A stretch of DNA of 64,000 bases from an uncultured Bacteroidia bacterium (GCA_943788195.1 CALSPH010000002.1:1-64000); one strand, 5' to 3'. Positions 43,170 to 52,204 are shown, counted from the first letter of the stretch. Numbers and translations are program-made. The notes: a model not told the origin generated them from the sequence alone.

Positions 43170-43926
43170 TCATCATTTTAAGTTTAAGAAGGCTCATTAC
43201 TTTCTTCGTTTGTGATGGAAACTCTCCGCGCATCATCCAATCATAATACCCATGATCCGTTTTCATCACTTCATCAAATTTTCTACCGCGATATTTACCA
43301 AAATTAAAATACACTTCACCCTGATCGTCTCGAACAAACCTGCCGGCTAAATCTACCAATTTATCTTGATTCGTAAATTTATGGATCGCCTCTGGTGTAT
43401 TTTCAAATTCCTCATATCGCTCTGCTTGGGCTAATATGATTTCAAGTGTGGCCTCAGTATCGGCCTTTGCGCTATGCGCATTTTCTAAATCCTTTTGGCA
43501 ATAATATTTAAATGCTGCGGTCAAGTTTCGAGGTTCCATTTTATGGAAAATACGCTGCGCATCCACAAATTTCACCTCCATTAAATCAGGTTCAATACCA
43601 TTTCGCATCAATTCTTCCACTAACATGGGCATATCAAACCTATTCGAATTGAACCCGCCAAAATCGCAACCTTTTATGAACTCAAAAATACGCGGGGCAA
43701 TTGCTCCAAACTGAGGCTTATCCTTTACCATTTCATCTGAAATTCCATGAATCGCGGTTACCTCCGGTGGAATAGGCCTGCCTGGATTAATGTATTCATG
43801 TACATCTTCTCGTTCACCATCAGGCGTTAATTTAATCATGTATAACTCAACAATACGATCCGTTGATGTATTGATACCGGTAGTCTCTAAATCGAATACG
43901 ATTAATGGTCTTGTTAAATTAAGCAT
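43162..43926 (-). CDS. DnaQ-like 3'-5' exonuclease
   Basis: A 254-residue protein with a DEDDh exonuclease domain (about 6-175): Exo I FDLETTGIN, Exo II GFNSNRFD and Exo III HSAKADTEATLEI with the general-base His. The C-terminal part (about 205-250, YFNFGKYRGRKFDEV...YDWMMRGEFP) is a DUF3820-like module often attached to such nucleases in Bacteroidota. It is distinct from the nuclease at 10628. It is translationally coupled to the pseudouridine synthase. Confidence 0.9.
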   Translation of the reverse strand: MLNLTRPLIVFDLETTGINTSTDRIVELYMIKLTPDGEREDVHEYINPGRPIPPEVTAIHGISDEMVKDKPQFGAIAPRIFEFIKGCDFGGFNSNRFDMPMLVEELMRNGIEPDLMEVKFVDAQRIFHKMEPRNLTAAFKYYCQKDLENAHSAKADTEATLEIILAQAERYEEFENTPEAIHKFTNQDKLVDLAGRFVRDDQGEVYFNFGKYRGRKFDEVMKTDHGYYDWMMRGEFPSQTKKVMSLLKLKMMNG

Positions 43927-43989
43927 AGTTCAAAAATAGTTGAAATGACGAGCATTTTAGGACCAGAGTACTAAAGATATGTACAGAAT

Positions 43990-44676
43990 TTACCCTTCCT
44001 CTGAATCCAATAAATCAGGACGAAGTTGACTCGTTTTTTTATAGGCTTGCTCCATGCGCCATTCACTGATCTTTTTGTGATCACCAGACAAAAGTACTTT
44101 GGGTACCGCTAATTCATTAAATAGCGGTGGACGGGTATAAACTGGAGGGGAAAGCAGATTGTCCTGAAATGAATCTTCCAATGCAGATTGCTCATTGCCA
44201 ATTGCACCGGGAATAAGTCGTGTAATTGCATCACTAAGTAACATGGCTGGAATTTCACCTCCAGTCACAATAAAATCACCGATACTCAATATTTGTGTTG
44301 CATATAAATCGACAATTCGCTGATCGATTCCTTTATAATGACCGCAGACCATTAATATGTTTTCAAACTGACTGGCTCTGTTAACATAGGATTGTTCGAT
44401 CTTATTCCCTTCTGGAAGAAAGAAAATGACTTCATCATACTTCCTTTGTTTAGTGCAGCTCTCAATAGACAAAGCCAAGGGCTCCGGCATGAGTATCATT
44501 CCAGCCCCTCCGCCATATGGACTGTCATCAATTTGCCTGTATTTGCCAATACCATAGTTTCTGATATCATGAATGTGAATAGAAACAATCTGGTTTTTAA
44601 TCGCCTTACCAATGATAGATTCGGTCAGAAACCGATCAAATATTTTGGGTACACAGGTTATGATATCAATTCTCAT
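43990..44676 (-). CDS. trmD: tRNA (guanine37-N1)-methyltransferase
   Basis: A 228-residue SPOUT (trefoil-knot) enzyme that methylates G37 of tRNAs and prevents frameshifting. Visible signatures are DDSPYGGGAGMI (about 50-61), the SAM-binding knot IGDFIVTGGEIPAMLLSDAI, and the PPVYTRP substrate loop. Its start overlaps the rimM stop by four bases (ATGA). The usual downstream rplS is absent here. Confidence 0.96.
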   Translation of the reverse strand: MRIDIITCVPKIFDRFLTESIIGKAIKNQIVSIHIHDIRNYGIGKYRQIDDSPYGGGAGMILMPEPLALSIESCTKQRKYDEVIFFLPEGNKIEQSYVNRASQFENILMVCGHYKGIDQRIVDLYATQILSIGDFIVTGGEIPAMLLSDAITRLIPGAIGNEQSALEDSFQDNLLSPPVYTRPPLFNELAVPKVLLSGDHKKISEWRMEQAYKKTSQLRPDLLDSEEG

Positions 44677-45164
44677 AGCTCTAAAAGACCATCTAGCATT
44701 TGATAAACAAGCTGCTCATTTTTATGATCCAATTCAAGAATTAAATCAGCATTAAACGGAAGATACACTTGCTCCTTTTCAGTCTCAACCAAAAGTAATG
44801 GATTTCCTGGAATATCTTCCCACCCTTTAATGATACCCACCTGGTTATTGTTCTGATCTAACAATTTGAAACCGACCAATTCCCTTTCCTTGGTTGGTGC
44901 AGTCTTTTCAGCAATGATAAAAATACCGGTGTTTGCGAATTTCTGCGCATCTTCAGGGTTATTAAACTGCGTAAACTTGATCAGATTTGATATTGCATTA
45001 AAATCAGATACTTTAAAAGGTACTTTTTGACCAGATTGCTCTAAAAACAAAAATTCCATTTCAACTGAAATGGAATTTTCTGAATTATTAATTTTTAACC
45101 AGCCTTTGGTACCATGTGTTTTTTCTATAAACCCAATTTGAACAAAACGAGGTGAGAAAATCAA
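44673..45164 (-). CDS. rimM: Ribosome maturation factor RimM
   Basis: A 163-residue 30S assembly factor with an N-terminal RimM beta-barrel (QIGFIEKTHGTKGWLKI, about 8-24) and a C-terminal PRC barrel (ELVGFKLLDQNNNQVG, NPLLLVE, YLPFNADLIL). The open frame extends upstream through the antisense-like repeat region of rpsP, but that part is out-of-frame rpsP tail. The TTG at 45164, ten bases after the rpsP stop, gives a normal N-terminus (IFSPRFVQIGF). Confidence 0.92.
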   Translation of the reverse strand: MIFSPRFVQIGFIEKTHGTKGWLKINNSENSISVEMEFLFLEQSGQKVPFKVSDFNAISNLIKFTQFNNPEDAQKFANTGIFIIAEKTAPTKERELVGFKLLDQNNNQVGIIKGWEDIPGNPLLLVETEKEQVYLPFNADLILELDHKNEQLVYQMLDGLLEL

Positions 45165-45174
45165 CTTGCGGTAA

Positions 45175-45921
45175 TTAAGCCTTTTCAGTCTCTTCTTCAG
45201 AAGTTCCTTCTGATTCAGGAGCAGCTTCTTCAGTAGCTTCAGCAACAACTTCTTCTGTTGTTTCTTCAACTACAGGTTCTTCTGTTACTTCTGCCACAAC
45301 TTCTTCTACTGCTGGCTCTTCAGCTATTGCTTCTTCTGCTGGTGCTTCAACAACTTCCGTTGTTTCTTCAGCCACAGCTTCTGCAGTAACTTCTTCACTT
45401 GCAGCTTCTGTTGCTTCTTCACTTGCAGCTTCTGTTGCTTCTTCCGCTGCAGGTTCTTCAACTGGGTTAAGTTTTGCATCAACACGCTCTTGAATGGTTT
45501 GTCTTCGGGCAGTTTCTGCCTCCATTCTAGCTCTAGCCTTTGCAGCTTCAACATCACTTAATTCACTCACTTTCTTCTCAATCAAAGCAGCTTTTTCTGC
45601 TTTCCATGCTGTGAATTTAGCGTCTGCTTGTTCCTGAGTCATTGCACCCTTAAGAACACCTTTATTCAAATGAACACGCATTAATGCGCCCTCATAAGAT
45701 AAAATTGCTCGGGTTGTGTCAGTTGGTTGTGCTCCTTTTTCCAGCCAATTTACTGCACCATCAAAATTGAGTGTTACAGTTGCTGGATTAGTGTTGGGAT
45801 TGTAAGACCCCAACTTTTCAATAAACCTACCATCCCTCGGAGCTCTACTATCCGCCACCACAATATGGTAATAAGGTTTTTGCTTGCGTCCATGACGCGC
45901 TAATCTAATTTTAGTTGCCAT
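45175..45921 (-). CDS. rpsP: 30S ribosomal protein S16 with long acidic tail
   Basis: A 248-residue protein whose first 85 residues are a normal S16 ([32 protein letters not shown]). A helical extension to about residue 150 ([20 protein letters not shown]) is usual in Bacteroidota. The last 97 residues are almost only Glu, Ala, Val and Thr, in variable repeats of [10 protein letters not shown] and [10 protein letters not shown] type. The typical Bacteroidota S16 is nearer 180 residues, so this tail is unusually long. First gene of the rpsP-rimM-trmD operon. A complete promoter precedes it. Confidence 0.95.
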   Translation of the reverse strand: MATKIRLARHGRKQKPYYHIVVADSRAPRDGRFIEKLGSYNPNTNPATVTLNFDGAVNWLEKGAQPTDTTRAILSYEGALMRVHLNKGVLKGAMTQEQADAKFTAWKAEKAALIEKKVSELSDVEAAKARARMEAETARRQTIQERVDAKLNPVEEPAAEEATEAASEEATEAASEEVTAEAVAEETTEVVEAPAEEAIAEEPAVEEVVAEVTEEPVVEETTEEVVAEATEEAAPESEGTSEEETEKA

Positions 45922-45974
45922 AATTTTTTTACCTTTTGCCTTCAGGATCTCCTACCATTCCTGTAAAGCGCCTG

Positions 45975-46006
45975 CAAAAGTAACAATTTATCCTTTCAAA
46001 TCAAAA
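45975..46006 (-). promoter_or_regulatory. Complete promoter for rpsP-rimM-trmD
   Basis: On the minus strand: TTTTG with its TTG at 46004-46002, a 19-base spacer, and TACTTTTG at 45982-45975. The leader to the ATG is about 50 bases. The remaining intergenic region to 46170 is AT-rich without recognisable features. Confidence 0.7.
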
Positions 46007-46170
46007 GCAGATTTACTATTATCTTTTATTTAAAAATAATTTGTCATTTTTTTCTGTTTCATGCTACCTTTTAATAATTCTGCGCCTTACATTCTAAGCT
46101 TTATTTTAACCCTTATGGATTTTCTATCAGGTTTTTTTTGCAATTATGTTTTTAAATCTTTCGTTCATCC

Positions 46171-46178
46171 TATTTTCG
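46171..46178 (+). promoter_or_regulatory. Promoter -7 box abutting the metB-like gene
   Basis: TATTTTCG (TAnnTTTG variant) ends exactly four bases before the ATG at 46183, so the mRNA should begin at or next to the start codon. Confidence 0.55.
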
Positions 46179-46182
46179 TATC

Positions 46183-47328
46183 ATGCATTTTAACACTAAG
46201 GTAATTCACGCAGGTATTAAACCAGACCCTGCTACAGGAGCTATTATGACTCCTATATACCAAACATCAACCTTTGTCCAATTATCGCCAGGAGTGCATA
46301 AGGGGTATGAATATGCAAGAACACATAATCCGACCCGAACTGCATTACAAGATAACTTAGCCGCCCTTGAGAATGCAACCTATGGATTATGCTTTAGCAC
46401 AGGCATGAGTGCAATTGATGCAGTAGTCAAATTACTGAAGCCGGGCGATCATGTTATTGCCACAAATGATTTGTATGGTGGCTCATACCGTATTTTTACT
46501 AAAATATTTGAAGCCTATGGGATTGAGTTCTCATTTACAGATATGACTCAATTGGATCAAGCTGAAAAACTAATTAAACCAAGTACAAAATTAATTTGGA
46601 TTGAAACCCCTACAAACCCTACGCTAACCACATTAGATATTAAAGCATGCGCGCAACTTGCAAAAAAGTGCAAAGCAGTACTTGCAGTAGACAACACGTT
46701 TGCTTCACCTGCATTACAAAACCCAATCGATTTGGGCGCAGATATTGTTATGCACTCAGTCACTAAATTTATTGGTGGACATAGTGATGTGGTAATGGGT
46801 GCATTATGTCTAAACAATGAAGAATTGTATGACCGATTACGTTTTATCCAAAACGCCTGTGGCGCCACGCCTGGACCACAAGATTGTTTTTTGGCCTTAA
46901 GGGGAATTAAAACCTTACACCTAAGAATGGAGCGTCATTCAGAAAATGGAAAAGCCATAGCAGAATATCTAATGAAACATCCCAAAGTTTCGTTTGTATA
47001 TTATCCCGGATTACCGAACCACCCAAGCCATAAAATTGCTTCACAACAAATGAAAGGTTACGGAGGAATGATGTCTTTTGGCTTGAAAGATGACCGTGTT
47101 GAAAATGCAGTAAAATTCTTGAGTTCTACGCAATTATTTGCCTTAGCAGAGTCATTAGGAGGAGTTGAATCTTTAGTTGGGCATCCCGCAAGTATGACGC
47201 ATGCAGCAATACCCAGAGAACAACGGATAAAAAGTGGAGTAACCGATTCACTGATTCGGTTAAGTGTTGGCGTTGAACATATTGATGACCTCATTGTTGA
47301 CATTGAAAACGCGCTCGCTCAGATCTAG
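46183..47328 (+). CDS. metB: Cystathionine gamma-synthase/lyase family PLP enzyme
   Basis: A 381-residue trans-sulfuration enzyme of the Cys/Met metabolism PLP family. The PLP lysine is in HSVTKFIGGHSDVV (Lys at about 194), the cofactor-binding YEYARTHNPTR is at about 45-55, and LAESLGGVESLVGHPASMTHA is the family signature. Family members split between gamma-synthase (methionine synthesis) and gamma-lyase (cysteine synthesis), which sequence alone does not separate well, so the gene symbol is tentative. Its stop overlaps the GTG start of the next gene by one base. Confidence 0.88.
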   Translation: MHFNTKVIHAGIKPDPATGAIMTPIYQTSTFVQLSPGVHKGYEYARTHNPTRTALQDNLAALENATYGLCFSTGMSAIDAVVKLLKPGDHVIATNDLYGGSYRIFTKIFEAYGIEFSFTDMTQLDQAEKLIKPSTKLIWIETPTNPTLTTLDIKACAQLAKKCKAVLAVDNTFASPALQNPIDLGADIVMHSVTKFIGGHSDVVMGALCLNNEELYDRLRFIQNACGATPGPQDCFLALRGIKTLHLRMERHSENGKAIAEYLMKHPKVSFVYYPGLPNHPSHKIASQQMKGYGGMMSFGLKDDRVENAVKFLSSTQLFALAESLGGVESLVGHPASMTHAAIPREQRIKSGVTDSLIRLSVGVEHIDDLIVDIENALAQI

Positions 47329-48095
47329 TGCATATATCTAAGCAACTTGCAGTTCAATTGGATTTTCTAGCATTAAAATTCAATCATATAGATTTCATTG
47401 AAAAGGATCCCATCTCAATTCCGCATCTTTTCAGTGAAAAAAGAGATATTGAAATATCAGGATTTATTGCTGCAACTATAGCCTGGGGCAATCGAACTTC
47501 AATAATTAACAGTGCACGTAAAATACTAGAGGCTATGGACTTTGCACCATATCAATTTATCATGCACCATTCTGATCAAGATCTTCAAAAACTAGAGAAT
47601 CTGGGCCATCGCACCTTCCGAAACATCGATTTGCTGTATTTTATAGCTTTCTTAAAACACCATTATTCTTCTTCTAATAGTCTTGAATCTGCTTTTGACT
47701 TTACAACCAACCCAACGATACAAGAAGCACTAACCCATTTTCACAACTATTTCTTTCAGTTGCCTTTTGCCCCGCAAAGAACTCGCAAACATGTTTCTAC
47801 GCCTTCAAAAGGCTCAGCATGCAAAAGATTAAATATGTTCCTCAGGTGGATGGTGCGTAATGATCAACAAGGAGTGGATTTTGGTATCTGGAATGAGGTT
47901 AGTCCTGCAGCCTTAATCATGCCTTTAGATGTACATGTAGTCAATAGCGTATCGGAGTTACTGAATCAGCCCCCAATCAAACCCAATTGGAAAAACGCGG
48001 TGTTACTAACCAATGCCCTAAAAGAATTGAGGCCAGAAGATCCCGTTTATTATGATTATGCCCTATTTGGTTATGGCATCGCAAATAAATCATAA
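47328..48095 (+). CDS. DUF2400/TIGR02757 family protein
   Basis: A 255-residue protein of the TIGR02757 family, common in Bacteroidota and of unknown function. Diagnostic stretches are DIEISGFIAATIAWGNRTSI (about 44-63), CKRLNMFLRWMVRND and LIMPLDVHVVNSVSEL; the fold is related to HhH-GPD DNA glycosylases (helical, with LRWMVR and PLDxH). The catalytic Lys-Asp of glycosylases was not located. The GTG start shares a base with the upstream stop (TAGTG), indicating coupling with the metB-like gene. Confidence 0.85.
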   Translation: MHISKQLAVQLDFLALKFNHIDFIEKDPISIPHLFSEKRDIEISGFIAATIAWGNRTSIINSARKILEAMDFAPYQFIMHHSDQDLQKLENLGHRTFRNIDLLYFIAFLKHHYSSSNSLESAFDFTTNPTIQEALTHFHNYFFQLPFAPQRTRKHVSTPSKGSACKRLNMFLRWMVRNDQQGVDFGIWNEVSPAALIMPLDVHVVNSVSELLNQPPIKPNWKNAVLLTNALKELRPEDPVYYDYALFGYGIANKS

Positions 48096-48101
48096 ATAAA
48101 C

Positions 48102-48109
48102 TAATTTTG
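48102..48109 (+). promoter_or_regulatory. Promoter -7 box abutting the sterol-desaturase family gene
   Basis: TAATTTTG ends exactly four bases before the GTG start at 48114, predicting a leaderless mRNA. Confidence 0.55.
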
Positions 48110-48113
48110 TATA

Positions 48114-48950
48114 GTGACTCGAGAGCTATGGTTATTTAACGGAAGCATCATTGTGTATGTCTTTTTTATCATTGCAGAAATTATTCTGAGCAATTATCAA
48201 AAAAGGGAATCCTATAATGCAAAGGACAGTAGTCTTTCCATTTGGTTTGCCATTGCAGGTGGTTCTTTGGACTTTGTGATGCGTGGCATTTGTTTTGTTG
48301 TTTTGGATTATTTTAACCAACACGCGGTGTATCAACCCAATTTGATTTATTTGTATCCTTTATGGGCCTGGATCGTGGTCTTTATCTGTCAAGACTTTTT
48401 CTTTTACTGGCTGCATCGTGCCGAGCATAGTATTCGCATTTTGTGGGCAGTGCATAGCAACCACCACAGCAGTGAATACTTTAACTTTACAGTAGCCTTG
48501 AGAAGCAGTGTTCTTCAGCCTTTATATCGTTTTGCATTTTATATCCCAATAGCTTTACTCGGATTTGACGGGCTAACAATCATGTTCGTGTATGCTGTAA
48601 ACCAAATCTATCAATTTTTCCTGCATACCGAATATTTGAATCAATGGAATAAATTGGGGTATATATTTGTAACCCCTTCGCACCATCAGGTACATCACGC
48701 CAAAAATGATGTTTATTTAGATCGTAACATGGGTCAAGTACTTATTATATGGGATAGAATGTTTGGCACTTTCCAGAAGGAATTGAAAAATGAAAAGCCC
48801 ATTTATGGCCTAACGAAGCAGATAAAAACGTATCACCCAATTAATTCAATATTTATAGAATTTATCCGACTTTTTAAAGATATTAGCGCCTCTAAATCAT
48901 ATCTAGACAAAATAAAGCATCTCATTAATAGTCCAAATTGGAAACCCTAG
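48114..48950 (+). CDS. Sterol desaturase/fatty acid hydroxylase family membrane protein
   Basis: A 278-residue membrane-bound di-iron enzyme with the histidine boxes HRAEH, HSNHHSSE and HHQVHHAKND, in helices spanning about 5-200. The family hydroxylates or desaturates lipids (sterols, fatty acids, carotenoids, alkylglycerols). There is no sign which substrate is used here. The start is a GTG four bases after the promoter box. The following gene fragment begins five bases after its stop. Confidence 0.88.
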   Translation: MTRELWLFNGSIIVYVFFIIAEIILSNYQKRESYNAKDSSLSIWFAIAGGSLDFVMRGICFVVLDYFNQHAVYQPNLIYLYPLWAWIVVFICQDFFFYWLHRAEHSIRILWAVHSNHHSSEYFNFTVALRSSVLQPLYRFAFYIPIALLGFDGLTIMFVYAVNQIYQFFLHTEYLNQWNKLGYIFVTPSHHQVHHAKNDVYLDRNMGQVLIIWDRMFGTFQKELKNEKPIYGLTKQIKTYHPINSIFIEFIRLFKDISASKSYLDKIKHLINSPNWKP

Positions 48951-48955
48951 AAAAC

Positions 48956-49078
48956 ATGCAAAACGCACAGCAAGCAGGAATCCCAATCATAGACTTGAAC
49001 CAATTTATTAATCCGGCAACCAAGGCAGATTTCGTGGCATCAATAGACCCAGTCTTTTTAAATATTGGATTGAAATAG
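48956..49078 (+). pseudogene. N-terminal remnant of an isopenicillin-N-synthase-like oxygenase
   Basis: A 40-residue frame beginning MQNAQQAGIPIIDLNQF and continuing INPATKADFVASIDPVFLNIG before a TAG. IPxIDL plus a helix ending in 'FxNIG' is the start of 2-oxoglutarate/Fe(II) oxygenases of the isopenicillin N synthase family, which normally continues 'FVxVxNHGI'. Everything after residue 38 is missing. The break coincides with the place where the next gene lacks a start codon, suggesting one deletion. Confidence 0.6.
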
Positions 49079-49080
49079 TT

Positions 49081-49587
49081 ATCAAAAAAATACTCCTCAT
49101 ATCCGACACACACGGTCACCTAAACCCTGACATTATCAATTTTGCAAAAAAGGCCGATGAGGTTTGGCATGCAGGAGATTGGCTAACCTTTGATTTAGCC
49201 GATGAATTGGTGAAAGTGACCACCGTTCGAGGGGTCTGGGGCAATATTGACAACCCAACTTTCAAACGCACTTTTCCAGAAAACAATTTCTTTGTTATTG
49301 AAGGTTTGAAAGTCATGATACGCCATATTGTTGGGTATCCTGGGAGATACAATAAGATTGCGTTGGAACTAATTAAACAACATCAACCAGATATTGTGGT
49401 TGCTGGACATAGTCATATCCTAAAGGTTATACGAGACAAAAAACTAAATCATTTGCATTTAAATCCTGGGTCTGCAGGTATCTCAGGGTTTCATAAAGTG
49501 AGAACAATGCTTCGGTTTAAATTAGAAAATGGAAAGATATTTGATATGGAAGTAATAGAAACGCCAAAAAAAGCGTTAATTACATAG
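49081..49587 (+). CDS. YfcE-like metallophosphoesterase, start codon missing
   Basis: A 168-residue calcineurin-like phosphoesterase: KKILLISDTHGHL (metal-binding Asp-x-His near the N-terminus), EVWHAGDW, RGVWGNIDN, VAGHSH and LNPGSAG are all present, so the catalytic core is complete. In this frame no ATG, GTG or TTG precedes KKILLISDTHG; an upstream stop lies at 49009-49011 and the only candidates between are ATT (49069), ATA or ATC. The next internal start (49207) would delete the metal site. Either a rare start is used or the 5' end was lost in the deletion that truncated the oxygenase gene. The family hydrolyses phosphodiesters. Confidence 0.8.
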   Translation: MKKILLISDTHGHLNPDIINFAKKADEVWHAGDWLTFDLADELVKVTTVRGVWGNIDNPTFKRTFPENNFFVIEGLKVMIRHIVGYPGRYNKIALELIKQHQPDIVVAGHSHILKVIRDKKLNHLHLNPGSAGISGFHKVRTMLRFKLENGKIFDMEVIETPKKALIT

Positions 49588-49597
49588 ATTAAGCAAA

Positions 49598-51496
49598 ATG
49601 AAAAGAATAGGAATAGTACTGGCATTAGCCATAACCATCTGCAGTTGCGCAGGTGTTAAAGGACAAAAAAAGGATTCAAAGGCGGTTACATCATATTTAG
49701 CAGCCTATAATGCATATCGTCAAGGGAATACTGAAGAAGCGCATCACCTAGCGAATAAAGCCATAAAAAAGGACCCCAAATACACCAGTTCATACACACT
49801 GAAAGCTGCCATGTATGATGAATCGAATGAAATAGATAAGGCAATATCGTATTACAATCAAGCATATGCAGTAGACAACAATCCCAAATATCCATTCTTT
49901 ATTGGTGAAATGGCATATCGTAAAGGAAGGTATGATGACGCGGTGAAATATTTAAATAAGGCCGTTAGCCATGATGATTTCAACAAACTCAAGGAGAAAA
50001 CCCAGGGCCTAGCAGTCTATTATCAAAAAAGGGCCTTATTCGCTCAAAAATTAGTCAACAAACCAGTGCCATTTAACCCAATTAATATGGGTAAAACCAT
50101 AAACACGGCAAATAATGAATATTTTCCAGGGGCATCTATTGATAAACAAACGTTCTTTTTTACCAAACTGATTAACCGGCAAGAAGATTTGTATCAAGCT
50201 GTCTGGGATTCTGCCAGCTCCAATTGGGCACAGGCAAAAGGAATGGGCGCAAATGTAAACTCAAATGCAAACGAGGGTACCGTGAGTACCACTATAGACG
50301 GTAAATACATTTTCTTTACAAAATGCAATGATCCTAAAGGTGTTGGCGCATGTGACATTTACTTTTCGCGAGTTAGAAACGGAGTCTGGTCGAAACCGTT
50401 TATTATTAAACCTCCCCTCAATTCGCCTAAATGGGAATCACAACCATGCATTAGTGCAGATGGTCAAACACTTTACTTTACCAGCAATAGACAACCCAGT
50501 TATGGTGGTATGGATATTTTCAAAAGTGAATTTAAAGATGGATCTTTTCAGGCACCCGTAAATCTTGGGCCTTCTATAAATACCAAAGGAAATGAACAAG
50601 CTCCATTCATTCATGTGGATGGTAGAACACTCTATTTCACAAGTGATGAACATCCAGGTTTGGGCAACAATGATATTTTTATTTCTCGTTTGGAGGCTGA
50701 CACCTGGAGTACCCCACAAAATTTGGGTTACCCCATCAATACACATAATAATGAACAAGGGATTGTTGTGGATCGAACCGGTGGTCTCTCCTACTATACC
50801 TCAGATAGAGAAGGTGGTTTTGGCGGCTTAGATCTATATACTTTTAAATTACCGGATGAATTCAAACCAGTTGCTACCAGCTATGTAAAGGGTTTGGTTA
50901 CCGATATAAAAACCCGAGATAAACTTGCCTCAGATGTTGATCTTATCAATTTAAAAACCGGCAAAACTGTAGTTTCATTGAAAACAGTAAAAGGAGAAGG
51001 GAATTTTTTAATTGCCCTACCCGGAAAACAGGATTATTTACTTAACGTAAACAATCAAAGCTATTTGTTTTATTCAGATAACTTTTCGTTAAAGACCAAT
51101 ACCTCATCAGAGCCCTATTTCTTGGATATCCGTCTTAGAAAACCAGACGCAGGTGAAACAGTAGTGCTTAAAAATATCTTTTTTGATACAGACAAATTCG
51201 ATTTGAAATCCAATTCAAAAATTGAATTGGACCGATTGGTTGCATTACTAAAACGTTTTCCCAACCTTAAGATCGAAATTGGAGGACATACCGATAGTGA
51301 TGGAAATGCTGAGGCCAATTTAAAATTGAGTAATAATCGGTCCCAGGCAGTTATGCAATACTTGATTAGTCAAGGAATTGACAAAAGCAGGCTCACATTT
51401 AAAGGGTATGGAGAATCTAAGCCTATTGCCTCGAATGCAACCGCTGAAGGGAAAGCACAAAATAGACGGACTGAGTTTAGGGTGATTAGTAACTAA
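49598..51496 (+). CDS. PorE-like OmpA-family lipoprotein (TPR, PD40, CRD, OmpA)
   Basis: A 632-residue lipoprotein (leader ends ITICSC). In order: TPR repeats (about 28-130); a PD40/WD40-like propeller (about 175-425) with recurring LYFTSN/LYFTSD and GGMDIFKS/GGLDLYTF units; a carboxypeptidase-regulatory-like beta-sandwich (about 430-510); and a C-terminal OmpA peptidoglycan-binding domain (about 520-632) with GGHTDSDGNAEANLKLSNNR. This four-domain order is that of PorE, which anchors the type IX secretion system to peptidoglycan, but Bacteroidota encode several paralogues, so the exact name is not assigned. It starts ten bases after the phosphoesterase. Confidence 0.85.
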   Translation: MKRIGIVLALAITICSCAGVKGQKKDSKAVTSYLAAYNAYRQGNTEEAHHLANKAIKKDPKYTSSYTLKAAMYDESNEIDKAISYYNQAYAVDNNPKYPFFIGEMAYRKGRYDDAVKYLNKAVSHDDFNKLKEKTQGLAVYYQKRALFAQKLVNKPVPFNPINMGKTINTANNEYFPGASIDKQTFFFTKLINRQEDLYQAVWDSASSNWAQAKGMGANVNSNANEGTVSTTIDGKYIFFTKCNDPKGVGACDIYFSRVRNGVWSKPFIIKPPLNSPKWESQPCISADGQTLYFTSNRQPSYGGMDIFKSEFKDGSFQAPVNLGPSINTKGNEQAPFIHVDGRTLYFTSDEHPGLGNNDIFISRLEADTWSTPQNLGYPINTHNNEQGIVVDRTGGLSYYTSDREGGFGGLDLYTFKLPDEFKPVATSYVKGLVTDIKTRDKLASDVDLINLKTGKTVVSLKTVKGEGNFLIALPGKQDYLLNVNNQSYLFYSDNFSLKTNTSSEPYFLDIRLRKPDAGETVVLKNIFFDTDKFDLKSNSKIELDRLVALLKRFPNLKIEIGGHTDSDGNAEANLKLSNNRSQAVMQYLISQGIDKSRLTFKGYGESKPIASNATAEGKAQNRRTEFRVISN

Positions 51497-51517
51497 CCAG
51501 CACAAATTATTTGAACT

Positions 51518-51556
51518 AAAAAAGCCATCAGTCGATTGACTGATGGCTTTTTTATT
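51518..51556. terminator. Bidirectional terminator between the PorE-like gene and rpmA
   Basis: AAAGCCATCAGTC (51521-51533) pairs perfectly with GACTGATGGCTTT (51538-51550), with a GATT loop and a T run. Confidence 0.92.
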
Positions 51557-51572
51557 ATTCTATTTAGATTGA

Positions 51573-51830
51573 TTAAGCGATTGCTTCTACTGAAACAAAA
51601 GACCTTCCATTTCTTTTCTTACTGAAAGCTACTTTTCCTTCAACCAATGCAAATAAGGTATGATCTTTCCCCATTCCAACATTTTCACTTGGATGGTGTT
51701 TAGTACCTCTTTGTCTTACAATAATGCTACCCGCTTTTGCATGTTGACCTCCAAAGATCTTAACTCCTAATCGTTTACTTTCCGATTCTCTTCCGTTCTT
51801 CGAACTACCTGCTCCTTTTTTGTGTGCCAT
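51573..51830 (-). CDS. rpmA: 50S ribosomal protein L27
   Basis: An 85-residue protein beginning [20 protein letters not shown], the standard L27 N-terminus without a leader needing cleavage. [24 protein letters not shown] is the family signature (described from about residue 40). L27 lies at the peptidyl-transferase centre. It is co-transcribed with rplU, four bases downstream. Confidence 0.98.
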   Translation of the reverse strand: MAHKKGAGSSKNGRESESKRLGVKIFGGQHAKAGSIIVRQRGTKHHPSENVGMGKDHTLFALVEGKVAFSKKRNGRSFVSVEAIA

Positions 51831-51834
51831 TTTT

Positions 51835-52146
51835 TTATCCTTTTATTGCTTCAATTTGAATTTGACTCAAATACTGTCTGTGACCATTTGATTTCTGATA
51901 TCCTTTTCTTCGTTTCTTTTTGAAAACGGTTACTTTGTCGTCTTTTAGGTGTTGAATAACCTTTGCAGAAACAGATGCTCCTTTTACAGTTGGTGTTCCA
52001 ACCGCAATCTTACCCCCATTGTCAACTAAAACAACTTGGTCAAAATTTAGCTTGTCACCTTCCTTTGCGTCTAACCTATTTACATAGATTTTTTGGTCTT
52101 TCTCTACCTTAATCTGGTCTCCTTGAATATTTACTACTGCGTACAT
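51835..52146 (-). CDS. rplU: 50S ribosomal protein L21
   Basis: A 103-residue protein starting [19 protein letters not shown] and containing [20 protein letters not shown], the L21 signature. The ATG at 52146 gives the standard length; the longer frame to 52188 runs into the promoter. It has no C-terminal HhH-like extension, unlike ActD in this window. First gene of rplU-rpmA. Confidence 0.97.
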   Translation of the reverse strand: MYAVVNIQGDQIKVEKDQKIYVNRLDAKEGDKLNFDQVVLVDNGGKIAVGTPTVKGASVSAKVIQHLKDDKVTVFKKKRRKGYQKSNGHRQYLSQIQIEAIKG

Positions 52147-52174
52147 GGTCGTGTTACTCCGATTTTTCGGACTG

Positions 52175-52204
52175 CAAAAGTAAAACAATTCAAACTATTT
52201 TCAA
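52175..52204 (-). promoter_or_regulatory. Complete promoter for rplU-rpmA
   Basis: On the minus strand: TTG at 52204-52202, a 19-base spacer, and TACTTTTG at 52182-52175. The ATG follows 28 bases later. Confidence 0.75.

Noticed and set aside
45324-45557. Lys/Gln/Leu-rich frame overlapping rpsP
   Set aside because: Out-of-frame reading of the GAA/GCA repeats of the S16 tail. The same applies to the upstream extension of rimM.
45922-46182. Riboswitch (SAM-type) before the metB-like gene
   Set aside because: The promoter box lies four bases before the ATG, leaving no room for a leader RNA, and no conserved stem pattern was seen upstream.
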